DNA from: DATAEK01 sp036258055
Lineage (GTDB): Bacteria; Acidobacteriota; Vicinamibacteria; Vicinamibacterales; 2-12-FULL-66-21
Reading direction: 5' to 3'
DNA length: 14,581 nt
NCBI GenBank assembly: GCA_036258055.1
Contig: DATAEK010000194.1
Location: forward strand, 1 to 14,581
Each line of letters begins with the position of its first letter. Positions within the stretch are counted from its first letter, which is position 1. A program made the translations under genes and the position numbers. The notes beneath the pieces are model-generated. The model did no database searches, had not been told where the DNA came from, and saw only the letters and a program-made list of their open reading frames with translations. Positions 9,079 to 14,581 of the stretch are shown in pieces.

Positions 9079-9183
9079 CAAATGGCTATTCGTCGTCATT
9101 GAGGGAAGTGCCTTGACGATCTGGTCACAGGACACGGGTGTTGTGGTGGGATCCGTGAACCTGTAGCAAGGGAGGACTACACA

Positions 9184-9687
9184 GTGACTCGCTACCATCT
9201 GGCGCAGGTGAACATTGGACGCCTTCGTGCGCCGATCGATGATCCGGCCATGGAGGGTTTTCGGTCCCAGCTGGATCCCATCAACGCATTGGCCGATCGC
9301 AGCCCTGGATTCGTGTGGCGACTCCAGACTGAAGAGGGCAATGCCACGGCAATCCGGCCGTACGAGGACGAGCGGATGGCCATCAACATGTCTGTGTGGG
9401 AGTCCCTGGCGGCGCTCCAGGAGTACGTTTACAGGAGCGCGCACGTTGGACCGTTGCGCGACAGAAAGCAGTGGTTCGAACCCCTCGACGGCCCGATCCT
9501 CGCCCTGTGGTGGATTCCCGTTGGACACATCCCGACCGTGGCCGAAGCGAAGGATCGTCTTCAGCAGCTCAAAGAGCGAGGACCGTCGCCTGACGCTTTC
9601 ACGTTCAGAACACCGTTTCCATCCCCGGAAGCAGAGTCGGAGGCCGCTGCTGGACTGGATGCAAGGTTCTGTGAGTGGGCCACCTGA
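9184..9687 (+). CDS. DUF3291 domain protein
   Basis: The protein has 167 residues from GTG 9184, with a strong Shine-Dalgarno (AAGGGAGG, 9168-9175) eight bases upstream. The whole length matches the DUF3291 pattern: YHLAQVNIGRLRAPIDDP at the N-terminus, DPINALADRSPGFVWRLQ (31-48), NMSVWESLAALQEYVYRS (68-85), and LALWWIPVGHIPTVAEA (106-122). The family is thought to adopt an antibiotic-biosynthesis-monooxygenase-like ferredoxin fold; its reaction is not established. The protein has no signal peptide and is cytoplasmic. It is followed by the stub of a VOC gene. Confidence 0.88.
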   Translation: MTRYHLAQVNIGRLRAPIDDPAMEGFRSQLDPINALADRSPGFVWRLQTEEGNATAIRPYEDERMAINMSVWESLAALQEYVYRSAHVGPLRDRKQWFEPLDGPILALWWIPVGHIPTVAEAKDRLQQLKERGPSPDAFTFRTPFPSPEAESEAAAGLDARFCEWAT

Positions 9688-9738
9688 CAACCGATTCGCG
9701 CCAATTCCGCGGTACCCGACGATCTCTTGGAGATTGCG

Positions 9739-9789
9739 GTGCCGTCATTGACTGGAATCCTGGAAACCGCTCTCTACGTCAGCGACTGA
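9739..9789 (+). pseudogene. 5' stub of a VOC/glyoxalase-family gene
   Basis: GGAG (9729-9732) lies six bases before GTG 9739, which opens PSLTGILETALYVSD and then TGA. TGILETALYV is the typical first strand of small VOC (glyoxalase/bleomycin-resistance fold) proteins, which would continue for about 110 more residues. Nothing like the remainder is found in any frame downstream, so the rest has been deleted. The intact ribosome site and start show this was a real gene. No other gene is seen between 9790 and 9974. Confidence 0.55.
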
Positions 9790-9974
9790 GACGCGTCTGC
9801 GCCGGCGCTATGCGATCATGGGCGGGCTCGGCCGTCCCAATGGCCGCTGATCCTGACTGCGAAACGCCGTCGTACGCGCGCTGACTGACTGTTCGTGACC
9901 TGACTCCGAGAGGTTGACCGTGGCGCTTCACGAGGTTGCCGGCGCGCTCGACCTGGGCTTCCAATTGCGACGAC

Positions 9975-10544
9975 ATGCGTTCAGACGATCTCTACTCAGT
10001 TCCGGCCAACCTCCCCGTCCCGACCGATGATGGCGCCTGCCGCCATCTTGTGGGCCTGGACGTGCCGCCGCTCGATCTGCCGAGCACCGACGGCCGCGCC
10101 GTCCGCCTGGGCACTGCGGCCACGAGATGGACCATCGTCTATGCGTATCCACGGACTGGAGTGCCGACCCAGGACTCACCACCCGGCTGGGACGCGATTC
10201 CGGGCGCACGGGGCTGCACGCCGCAAAACTGCGCCTTTCGTGATCACCACGCGGAGCTGCAGCGGCTGGGGGCAACGGTCTACGGCCTCAGTACTCAGTC
10301 AACCGAGTACCAGCGTGAGATGGCCGAGCGCCTCCACCTGCCCTACCCTATCCTGAGCGATGCGACCCTCGCGCTCACCGATGCCCTGCGACTCCCCACC
10401 TTCCGCTACGGGGACTGGACGCTCCTCAAGCGCCTGAGTCTGATTCTCGAGGGGCCTCGGATTGCCCATGTCATTTACCCGGTGTTCCCTTCCAATGCCG
10501 ATGCCCCGGTAGTAGCGGCATGGCTCCGCGCACGTATCGGCTGA
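9975..10544 (+). CDS. BCP/AhpC-type peroxiredoxin
   Basis: The protein has 189 residues from ATG 9975; the frame continues upstream to TTG 9936, but that extension (PARSTWASNCDD) does not fit the family. There is no clear Shine-Dalgarno. VYAYPRTGVP (55-64) and GWDAIPGARGCTPQNCAFRD (71-90) give the thioredoxin-fold active site. Cys81 and Cys86 have the five-residue spacing of bacterioferritin-comigratory-type peroxiredoxins, where the first Cys attacks the peroxide and the second forms the disulfide. GLSTQSTEYQREMAERLHLP follows as expected. The role is reduction of peroxides in the cytoplasm, using thioredoxin or a similar donor. The preceding gene is separated by a degraded region. Confidence 0.85.
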   Translation: MRSDDLYSVPANLPVPTDDGACRHLVGLDVPPLDLPSTDGRAVRLGTAATRWTIVYAYPRTGVPTQDSPPGWDAIPGARGCTPQNCAFRDHHAELQRLGATVYGLSTQSTEYQREMAERLHLPYPILSDATLALTDALRLPTFRYGDWTLLKRLSLILEGPRIAHVIYPVFPSNADAPVVAAWLRARIG

Positions 10545-10561
10545 CGGCACGAGGAGAACTC

Positions 10562-10648
10562 GTAGCTCTCGCGGTCCTTCTGAGAGGGGTCAACGTCGGC
10601 GGCCACAGGACTTTCCGGCCTACGAAGGAGACATTCTTCTTCTCCTAA
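10562..10648 (+). pseudogene. 5' stub of a DUF1697 gene
   Basis: The frame reads VALAVLLRGVNVGGHRTFRP, then TKETFFFS and TAA at 10646. LLRGVNVGGHRTFRP is the characteristic N-terminus of DUF1697 proteins, normally about 180 residues. GAGGAG (10551-10556) stands upstream, but the codon where the start is expected is GTA (10562), not GTG or ATG. After FRP the sequence no longer resembles the family. It is therefore a remnant with a lost start and a lost 3' part. Confidence 0.55.
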
Positions 10649-10980
10649 TCTCGTCGTCTCCTGTGAACAACTGGAGGCGAGGCAAGCCGGATCCGACGCG
10701 AACGACCATGACCACCGTGATTGAGCGGGTTACACCAGGCTCGTGGATGAATTCCTGTGAGTTGGTGTGTTGGCGGGATTCGATGGCGCTTAACCAGCTT
10801 GCAGCGGACGGCGGCCGCAGCGATCATGAGGCGCCCCGACTGAAGCGACGCGTCAGCCGGACGCCAGATATGATTCAACGATTCAAGCGCGCGTTTTTCT
10901 GAGCTCGTCGTGTCGGGGTGGACGCCATGGACGCTCACTAGCGCGATCAGAGGCCTTCGAAGACTGCCGGTGGAGGTGTG
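10649..10980. other. gene-poor stretch before the ThDP enzyme
   Basis: Open frames exist on both strands but show no recognisable family and no ribosome site. GCTTAAC (10788-10794) followed by CAGCTTGCAGCGGACG resembles one half of an integron recombination site, without a matching partner half. GCGATCATG (10820-10828), also present at 9812 and 14567, lies here too. The last bases hold the GGAGG site of the next gene (10972-10976). Confidence 0.4.
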
Positions 10981-12936
10981 ATGGCCAGAAAGCATTCTGT
11001 GGATCGACGGCACTTTTTGAGGGGTGCAGCGGTAACGGGTGCTGCCGCGCTCGTGCCGGACCGAGTCGCCGCGGCCGCCGCACAGGTGCCCGCCGGCGTG
11101 CCGGCGCCGGCAGCTCAGGCACCACGCCCGTCGCCCCCCACGGCGGTTCGCGAAACCGACCCGCTCGTCGAGGTCGAGGCGCTCACGACCGACCGTCCCG
11201 GCAGCGACTTCATGGTCGATGTCCTCAAGTCGCTCAACCTCGAGCACGTCGCGTCCAATCCGGGATCCAGCTTCCGCGGCATCCACGAGTCGATCATCAA
11301 CTACGGCAACAACCGGATGCCCGAGTTCCTCACCTGCTGCCACGAAGAGTCGGCCGTGGCCATGGCCCACGGCTATTTCAAAGTGGAGGGAAAGCCGATG
11401 GCGGCGCTCTGCCACGGCACGGTCGGGCTGCAGCACGCGGCGATGGCCATCTACAACGCGTACTGCGATCGGGTACCTGTCTACATTCTTGCGGGCAACA
11501 CCGTGGATGCGACGATGAGGCGGCCCGGTGTGGAATGGGCGCACAGCGTACAGGACGCCGGCGTGATGGTGCGCGACTTCCTCAAGTGGGACGATCAGCC
11601 GGGTTCGCTGCCGCACTTTGCCGAGTCGGCCGTCCGCGCCTACAAAATCGCCATGACGCCGCCAATGATGCCGGTGATGCTGGTGATCGATAGCGGGATC
11701 CAAGAAGACCCGATCCCACACGACGTGGCGTCGCGCCTGCGCGTCCCGAGGCTGACGCTGCCCACGCCGCCGCAGGGCGAGGCTGGGGCGGTGGCCGAAG
11801 CCGCGCGTCTCCTCGTCAACGCGCAGAATCCGGTGATCGTCGCCGACCGCGCCGCGCGCACGCCGGCGGGCATCGCGCGTCTGGTGGAGCTGGCCGAGAC
11901 GCTCCAGGCGCCGGTCATCGATCAGCGCGGTCGCATGAACTTCCCGTCGCGGCATCCGCTCAACCAGACGGACAGCGGACGGCAGCTCGTCGCCAATGCC
12001 GATATCATCCTCGGTCTCGAGCTGGCCGATTTCTGGGGAACGGTGTCGGCCTTCCGCGATTCGCTGCACCGGTCGTCGCGGTCGATCATCAAGCCGGGCA
12101 CGAAGTTGATCAGCATCACCACGCTCGATCTGTTCGTCAAGAGCAATTTCCAGGACTTTCAGCGCTATCCCGAAGTGGATGTCGCGATGGCAGCCGATGC
12201 GGAAGCGACCATGCCGGCGCTCACCGAAGCCTGCCGCAAGCTGATCACGGATGACCGGCGTCGCACCTTTGGCGAGCGCCGCCTCAGCCTGGAGCAGGCG
12301 CACGCCCGCGCGCGGGAAACATCGCGGGCTGAGGCCGCGTACGCGTGGGACGCGTCGCCGATCAGCACCGCCCGCATGACCGCGGAGATCTGGGCCCAAA
12401 TCCGGAATGACGACTGGTCCCTCGTCTCCGAGAGCGGTAACACCAGCGGCTGGGTGTACCGTCTGTGGGATTTCGACAAGCACTATCACCATCTAGGCGA
12501 CGCCGGCGGCGCGGGTGTCGGCTACGGCGCGCCGGCTGCGGTGGGCGGCGCGTTGGCCAACAAGAAATATGGCCGGCTGTCGGTCAACATCCAGGGGGAT
12601 GGCGACCTGCTCTACGCGCCGGGCGTGCTGTGGACTGCCGCCCATCACCGGATTCCGCTGCTGACGGTGATGCACAACAACCGCGCCTACCACCAGGAAG
12701 TGATGCACATCCAGCGGATGGCCAACCGCCACAACCGCGGGATCACGCGCGCGAACATCGGGACGACGATCGAGGATCCGAATGTCGACTTCGCGAAGAT
12801 CGCGCAGGGAATGGGCGTGTATGCGGAGGGACCAATCACGGCCGCGAACGATCTGGGCCCTGCGATTCGGCGCGCGCTGGCCGTGGTCCGACGCGGTGAG
12901 CCGGCGCTCGTCGACGTGGTGACGCAACCGCGGTAG
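10981..12936 (+). CDS. Tat-exported thiamine-diphosphate-dependent enzyme (acetolactate synthase/decarboxylase-like)
   Basis: The protein has 651 residues from ATG 10981, with GGAGG (10972-10976) upstream; GTG 10978 is too close to that site. Residues 1-33 form a twin-arginine signal (DRRHFLRGAAVTGAAAL), followed by an Ala/Pro-rich linker to about 55. The three domains of the COG0028 family follow. The Pyr domain has HEESAVAMAHGY (121-132), with the catalytic Glu at 122. The middle domain spans about 267-420. The PP domain has GDG (539-541) and NN (566-567), the ThDP/magnesium motif. The family makes or breaks carbon-carbon bonds next to a carbonyl, for example in 2-oxo acids; the substrate here is unknown. 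Tat export of a folded, cofactor-loaded enzyme fits a periplasmic role, which is unusual for the family. A secreted cytochrome c gene lies 225 bases downstream. Confidence 0.88.
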   Translation: MARKHSVDRRHFLRGAAVTGAAALVPDRVAAAAAQVPAGVPAPAAQAPRPSPPTAVRETDPLVEVEALTTDRPGSDFMVDVLKSLNLEHVASNPGSSFRGIHESIINYGNNRMPEFLTCCHEESAVAMAHGYFKVEGKPMAALCHGTVGLQHAAMAIYNAYCDRVPVYILAGNTVDATMRRPGVEWAHSVQDAGVMVRDFLKWDDQPGSLPHFAESAVRAYKIAMTPPMMPVMLVIDSGIQEDPIPHDVASRLRVPRLTLPTPPQGEAGAVAEAARLLVNAQNPVIVADRAARTPAGIARLVELAETLQAPVIDQRGRMNFPSRHPLNQTDSGRQLVANADIILGLELADFWGTVSAFRDSLHRSSRSIIKPGTKLISITTLDLFVKSNFQDFQRYPEVDVAMAADAEATMPALTEACRKLITDDRRRTFGERRLSLEQAHARARETSRAEAAYAWDASPISTARMTAEIWAQIRNDDWSLVSESGNTSGWVYRLWDFDKHYHHLGDAGGAGVGYGAPAAVGGALANKKYGRLSVNIQGDGDLLYAPGVLWTAAHHRIPLLTVMHNNRAYHQEVMHIQRMANRHNRGITRANIGTTIEDPNVDFAKIAQGMGVYAEGPITAANDLGPAIRRALAVVRRGEPALVDVVTQPR

Positions 12937-13023
12937 ACGCTCTCTCTCAAACCGAGACGCGGCGAGCGGTTAAACGTAGAGACAACGTGCGAGCGAGCGT
13001 CGCGAGCGAGCCACGCGACCGGC

Positions 13024-13078
13024 CCGCCTTCGCGCCGAAGGCGCTACGGCGCGTCCGCCGTAGCCTTGGCGAAGGCGG
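13024..13078. repeat. imperfect inverted repeat upstream of the cytochrome c gene
   Basis: CCGCCTTCGC...CTACGGCG (13024-13051) and CGCCGTAGCCTTGGCGAAGGCGG (13056-13078) are inverted copies of one another, the left arm carrying five extra bases. They are separated by only four bases and can form a long hairpin. The GCCTTCGCC/CTACGGCGG word resembles REP-like intergenic repeats I associate with Acidobacteriota genomes (from memory). No coding sense is apparent. Confidence 0.55.
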
Positions 13079-13121
13079 AAGCGAGCCGGCGCAGCGGCGA
13101 GCGAGAGAGCGTGTCGGGGAG

Positions 13122-13144
13122 TCCGAGGGGCGAAGCCCCTCGGA
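13122..13144. repeat. palindromic GGGGCGAAGCCCC element next to the cytochrome c ribosome site
   Basis: TCCGAGGGG (13122-13130) pairs with CCCCTCGGA (13136-13144) around a CGAAG loop. The core GGGGCGAAGCCCC is the reverse complement of the core in the tandem repeat at 84-281. The hairpin ends seven bases before the Shine-Dalgarno of the cytochrome gene and could affect its translation or transcript end. Confidence 0.55.
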
Positions 13145-13161
13145 TGAGACTGGAGGCACAC

Positions 13162-13545
13162 ATGAGGGCGGTGTGGTTGGGTCGACTCGTGGTGGTCCTG
13201 GGCCTGACCGTGGCGGCATCAATCGGTGCTCAGACGGCACCGGCAAGACAGACGGCCTCCGCGGCTCCCGCCGGCAACGCCGAGACCGGTCAGAAGCTGT
13301 ACGTGAGCATCGGCTGTTGGCAGTGCCACGGCTACGAGGGCCAGGGCGGTGCCGCCGGCCCGCGGCTTGCCGGACGTCTGGCGCCGTTTGCCGTGTTCTC
13401 GATCTATGTGCGGCGGCCGACGAACCAGATGCCGCCGTATACCCAGAAGGTCGTGCCAGACACGGATCTGGCCCACGTCTACACCTTTCTGCAGTCACGT
13501 CCGGCACCCCCGCCGGTCGAGAGCATCCCTTTGTTGCAGAAATAG
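13162..13545 (+). CDS. secreted monoheme cytochrome c
   Basis: The protein has 127 residues. The start is ATG 13162, with GGAGG (13152-13156) five bases upstream; the frame is open further up, but that part is repeat DNA. Residues 1-23 form a signal peptide (MRAVWLGRLVVVLGLTVAAS...). The heme site CWQCH is at 52-56. A probable distal Met ligand is in NQMPPY (M90). The length suits a class I cytochrome c that carries electrons in the periplasm. It follows the Tat-exported ThDP enzyme and may take electrons from it or from a quinoprotein. A fragment of a propeller gene follows the stop in the same frame. Confidence 0.88.
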   Translation: MRAVWLGRLVVVLGLTVAASIGAQTAPARQTASAAPAGNAETGQKLYVSIGCWQCHGYEGQGGAAGPRLAGRLAPFAVFSIYVRRPTNQMPPYTQKVVPDTDLAHVYTFLQSRPAPPPVESIPLLQK

Positions 13546-13656
13546 ATCGAGGGTGGCCTCATCCTCGGCGGCCGCGACACGATCGTGCACGCACTCGATC
13601 GGGGCAGCGGCAAGTCGCTGTGGACGTTCGATACCGCGCGCGTCAAGCGAGCCTAG
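13546..13656 (+). pseudogene. in-frame fragment of a PQQ-propeller gene
   Basis: Bases 13556-13635 match 6901-6980 of the fourth propeller gene at 77 of 80 positions by eye, then diverge after a one-base deletion. The fragment is in the same frame as the cytochrome c gene, directly after its TAG (13543-13545): IEGGLILGGRDTIVHALDRG, then SGKSLWTFDTARVKRA and TAG at 13654. It covers one blade only. It is too short to fold as a propeller alone and has no start codon or ribosome site. Confidence 0.8.
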
Positions 13657-14060
13657 GATTTAGAGAGGACGATCTGAGCTCGAACCCAACCGGCGAGCTG
13701 CTCCTCGGTCAGTCTCCCATCCGCCAGCATCACCATCTCGGTCACGACGTCCTGCTCGGTGGCGTCGAAGTCGACTCCGTTGATGCCAAGGAAGGTGACC
13801 AGCGCCAGGAATCCGATGCGCTTGTTGCCATCCCGATACGGATGGTTCTTCACAAGGCCAAAGGCATAGGAGGCCGCCAACGCGGCGAGGTCGACCGCCT
13901 CCTCGTAGTGCCAGCGCTGCTGCGGTCTGGACAATGCGGATTCGAGGGCATTGTCATCGCGCACGCCTGGGAGGCCGCCGTGCTCGCGCAACTGGTCGGT
14001 GTGGACGGCGTCAACCAGCAGCCGGTTCAGCCAGCGAGGTTCTTTGCGGCGTCTCGCCAC
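13653..14060 (-). CDS. doc: Doc/Fic-family toxin (death on curing)
   Basis: The protein has 135 residues, read leftward from GTG 14060, three bases after the antitoxin stop. The Fic signature is complete: KNHPYRDGNKRIGF (71-84), with His73, Asp77, Asn79, Lys80 and Arg81, the Doc-type variant (HxxxDxNKR) rather than the AMPylating HPFxxGNGR. P1 Doc phosphorylates elongation factor Tu and stops translation; the same activity is inferred here. LRDxNALESAL-like residues (34-43, VRDDNALESA) are usual for the family. The stop overlaps that of the propeller fragment, tail to tail. All other complete genes in the window run the other way, so the pair probably arrived as a unit. Confidence 0.87.
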   Translation of the reverse strand: MARRRKEPRWLNRLLVDAVHTDQLREHGGLPGVRDDNALESALSRPQQRWHYEEAVDLAALAASYAFGLVKNHPYRDGNKRIGFLALVTFLGINGVDFDATEQDVVTEMVMLADGRLTEEQLAGWVRAQIVLSKS

Positions 14061-14063
14061 ACA

Positions 14064-14291
14064 TCACTTCGCCAGTTCGCGAAGCGCGTTGCGGTATTTC
14101 TTAGCGGCCTTGGCGGCAACTCTCAAGGCCCGCTCTGTATCCTCCGCGTACGGGGTGAGCAGGATGCCACGGTCGGTTTCCACCGCCAGAACCCGGTCGC
14201 CGGGCTCGAGCCGCAACCGATCCGCCATGTCTTTTGGCAGGGTGGCACTCACCGAGCCGCCGGCCTGTCGCAGTGTCACTTCCTTGGTCAT
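14064..14291 (-). CDS. AbrB/MazE-type antitoxin
   Basis: The protein has 75 residues, read leftward from ATG 14291, with AAGGG (minus strand, plus 14299-14303) seven bases upstream. Residues 3-48 form a SpoVT/AbrB-like swapped-hairpin DNA-binding domain: VTLRQAGGSVSATLPKDMAD, then LEPGDRVLAVETDRGILLTP. The rest (50-75) is a charged helix that would wrap the toxin. The antitoxin comes first and the toxin follows within three bases, the usual order. It should neutralise Doc and repress its own promoter, through the inverted repeat at 14313-14332. Confidence 0.87.
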   Translation of the reverse strand: MTKEVTLRQAGGSVSATLPKDMADRLRLEPGDRVLAVETDRGILLTPYAEDTERALRVAAKAAKKYRNALRELAK

Positions 14292-14312
14292 GTCAACGCC
14301 CTTGACGTTCAG

Positions 14313-14332
14313 TGTAGCACAAGAGTGCTACA
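14313..14332 (-). promoter_or_regulatory. probable autoregulatory operator of the toxin-antitoxin pair
   Basis: TGTAGCAC (14313-14320) and GTGCTACA (14325-14332) form a perfect 8-bp inverted repeat with an AAGA spacer. It ends 21 bases before the antitoxin ATG. A TACACT sequence on the minus strand (14311-14316) overlaps one arm and could be the -10 box. A symmetrical site here is what an AbrB/MazE dimer would bind. Confidence 0.6.
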
Positions 14333-14581
14333 GGAGACGGCGCGCGGGCGGCTTCGATCCGGATTGGCTGGAGTCCAGGATTCAGCGTGGATTCTCTCCT
14401 GTGGCTTATCCTGGGCGGCCACTGCAGGACGTCTCGGGCAAATCACGTCCGTTTCCTGGAAAGGAATCAAGCCTCGAATCGATGCTCACCGCGCCGCCAG
14501 CGCTCCACACAATCGAGCCTAACCCTCGACGCGCATCACCGTGTCATCGACGCGGCGGCAGCTTATGCGATCATGTGTCAG
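14333..14581. other. stretch without a supportable gene
   Basis: No open frame with a start, ribosome site and family match is seen. On the minus strand a frame is open from the window edge to TAG at 14519-14521 (20 codons, ending DDTVMRVEG) and could be the 3' end of a gene lying outside. TATGCGATCATG at 14564-14575 also occurs at 9809-9820. Confidence 0.35.

Noticed and set aside
9075..9103. TTGACA at the end of the DinB gene as a promoter for the DUF3291 gene
   Set aside because: The -35 match is exact, but no acceptable -10 hexamer occurs 16-18 bases downstream.
10663..10902. A 79-codon plus-strand frame
   Set aside because: No ribosome site and no recognisable protein sense; it follows the DUF1697 remnant in degraded DNA.
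7257..10980. An integron cassette array
   Set aside because: Gene content fits, but no paired attC sites separate the genes and there is no integrase in the window; GNAT and DinB overlap by ATGA, unlike separate cassettes.
10645..12492. A 615-codon minus-strand frame
   Set aside because: It is antisense to the ThDP enzyme, with no family resemblance and the His/Arg/Asp-rich composition typical of antisense GC-rich frames.
12987..14522. A 511-codon open frame on the plus strand
   Set aside because: It runs through repeat DNA, the cytochrome gene in another frame and both antisense toxin-antitoxin genes, with Arg-rich, low-sense composition; it is a GC-driven shadow.

Overview
The window comes from a high-GC bacterial chromosome. 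The best guess is an Acidobacteriota genome of the Vicinamibacteria type. That guess rests on several paralogous exported PQQ-type beta-propeller proteins, on GC-rich palindromic repeats such as GGGGCTTCGCCCC between genes, and on small soil-type stress genes (GNAT, DinB, DUF3291, BCP-like peroxiredoxin). It is an inference from style and gene content; no rRNA, tRNA or other phylogenetic marker is present.

Layout. Positions 1-64 hold the 5' end of a leftward gene cut by the window edge. Positions 65-526 are a repeat-rich intergenic region. From 527 to 7187 four rightward genes (527-2782, 3213-4658, 4717-6048, 6045-7187) encode exported PQQ-like propeller proteins. The first carries an Ig-like and a concanavalin-like domain at its C-terminus, and the last two overlap by ATGA. 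A composite repeat of about 360 bp with four GGGG/CCCC hairpins separates the first two, and a perfect 12-bp hairpin separates the second and third. Positions 7257-10544 hold short unrelated genes: a multi-pass membrane protein, a GNAT acetyltransferase overlapping a DinB protein, a DUF3291 protein and a peroxiredoxin. Between and after these lie two 5' gene stubs, one of a VOC/glyoxalase gene (9739-9789) and one of a DUF1697 gene (10562-10648).

Positions 10981-13545 hold a Tat-exported thiamine-diphosphate enzyme and a secreted monoheme cytochrome c, separated by a palindromic repeat region. Directly after the cytochrome stop, in the same frame, lies a piece of about 80 bp nearly identical to the fourth propeller gene. 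It ends where a leftward toxin-antitoxin pair ends (Doc/Fic toxin 13653-14060, AbrB/MazE-type antitoxin 14064-14291). A perfect inverted repeat upstream of the antitoxin is the likely autoregulatory operator. Positions 14333-14581 show no gene I can support.

How the parts may work together: the propellers, the ThDP enzyme and the cytochrome are all predicted to act outside the cytoplasm, and the propeller fragment beside the cytochrome links the two halves of the window. A shared extracytoplasmic redox role is possible but unproven, because the propellers may be structural or binding proteins without PQQ and about 3.8 kb of unrelated genes lies between.
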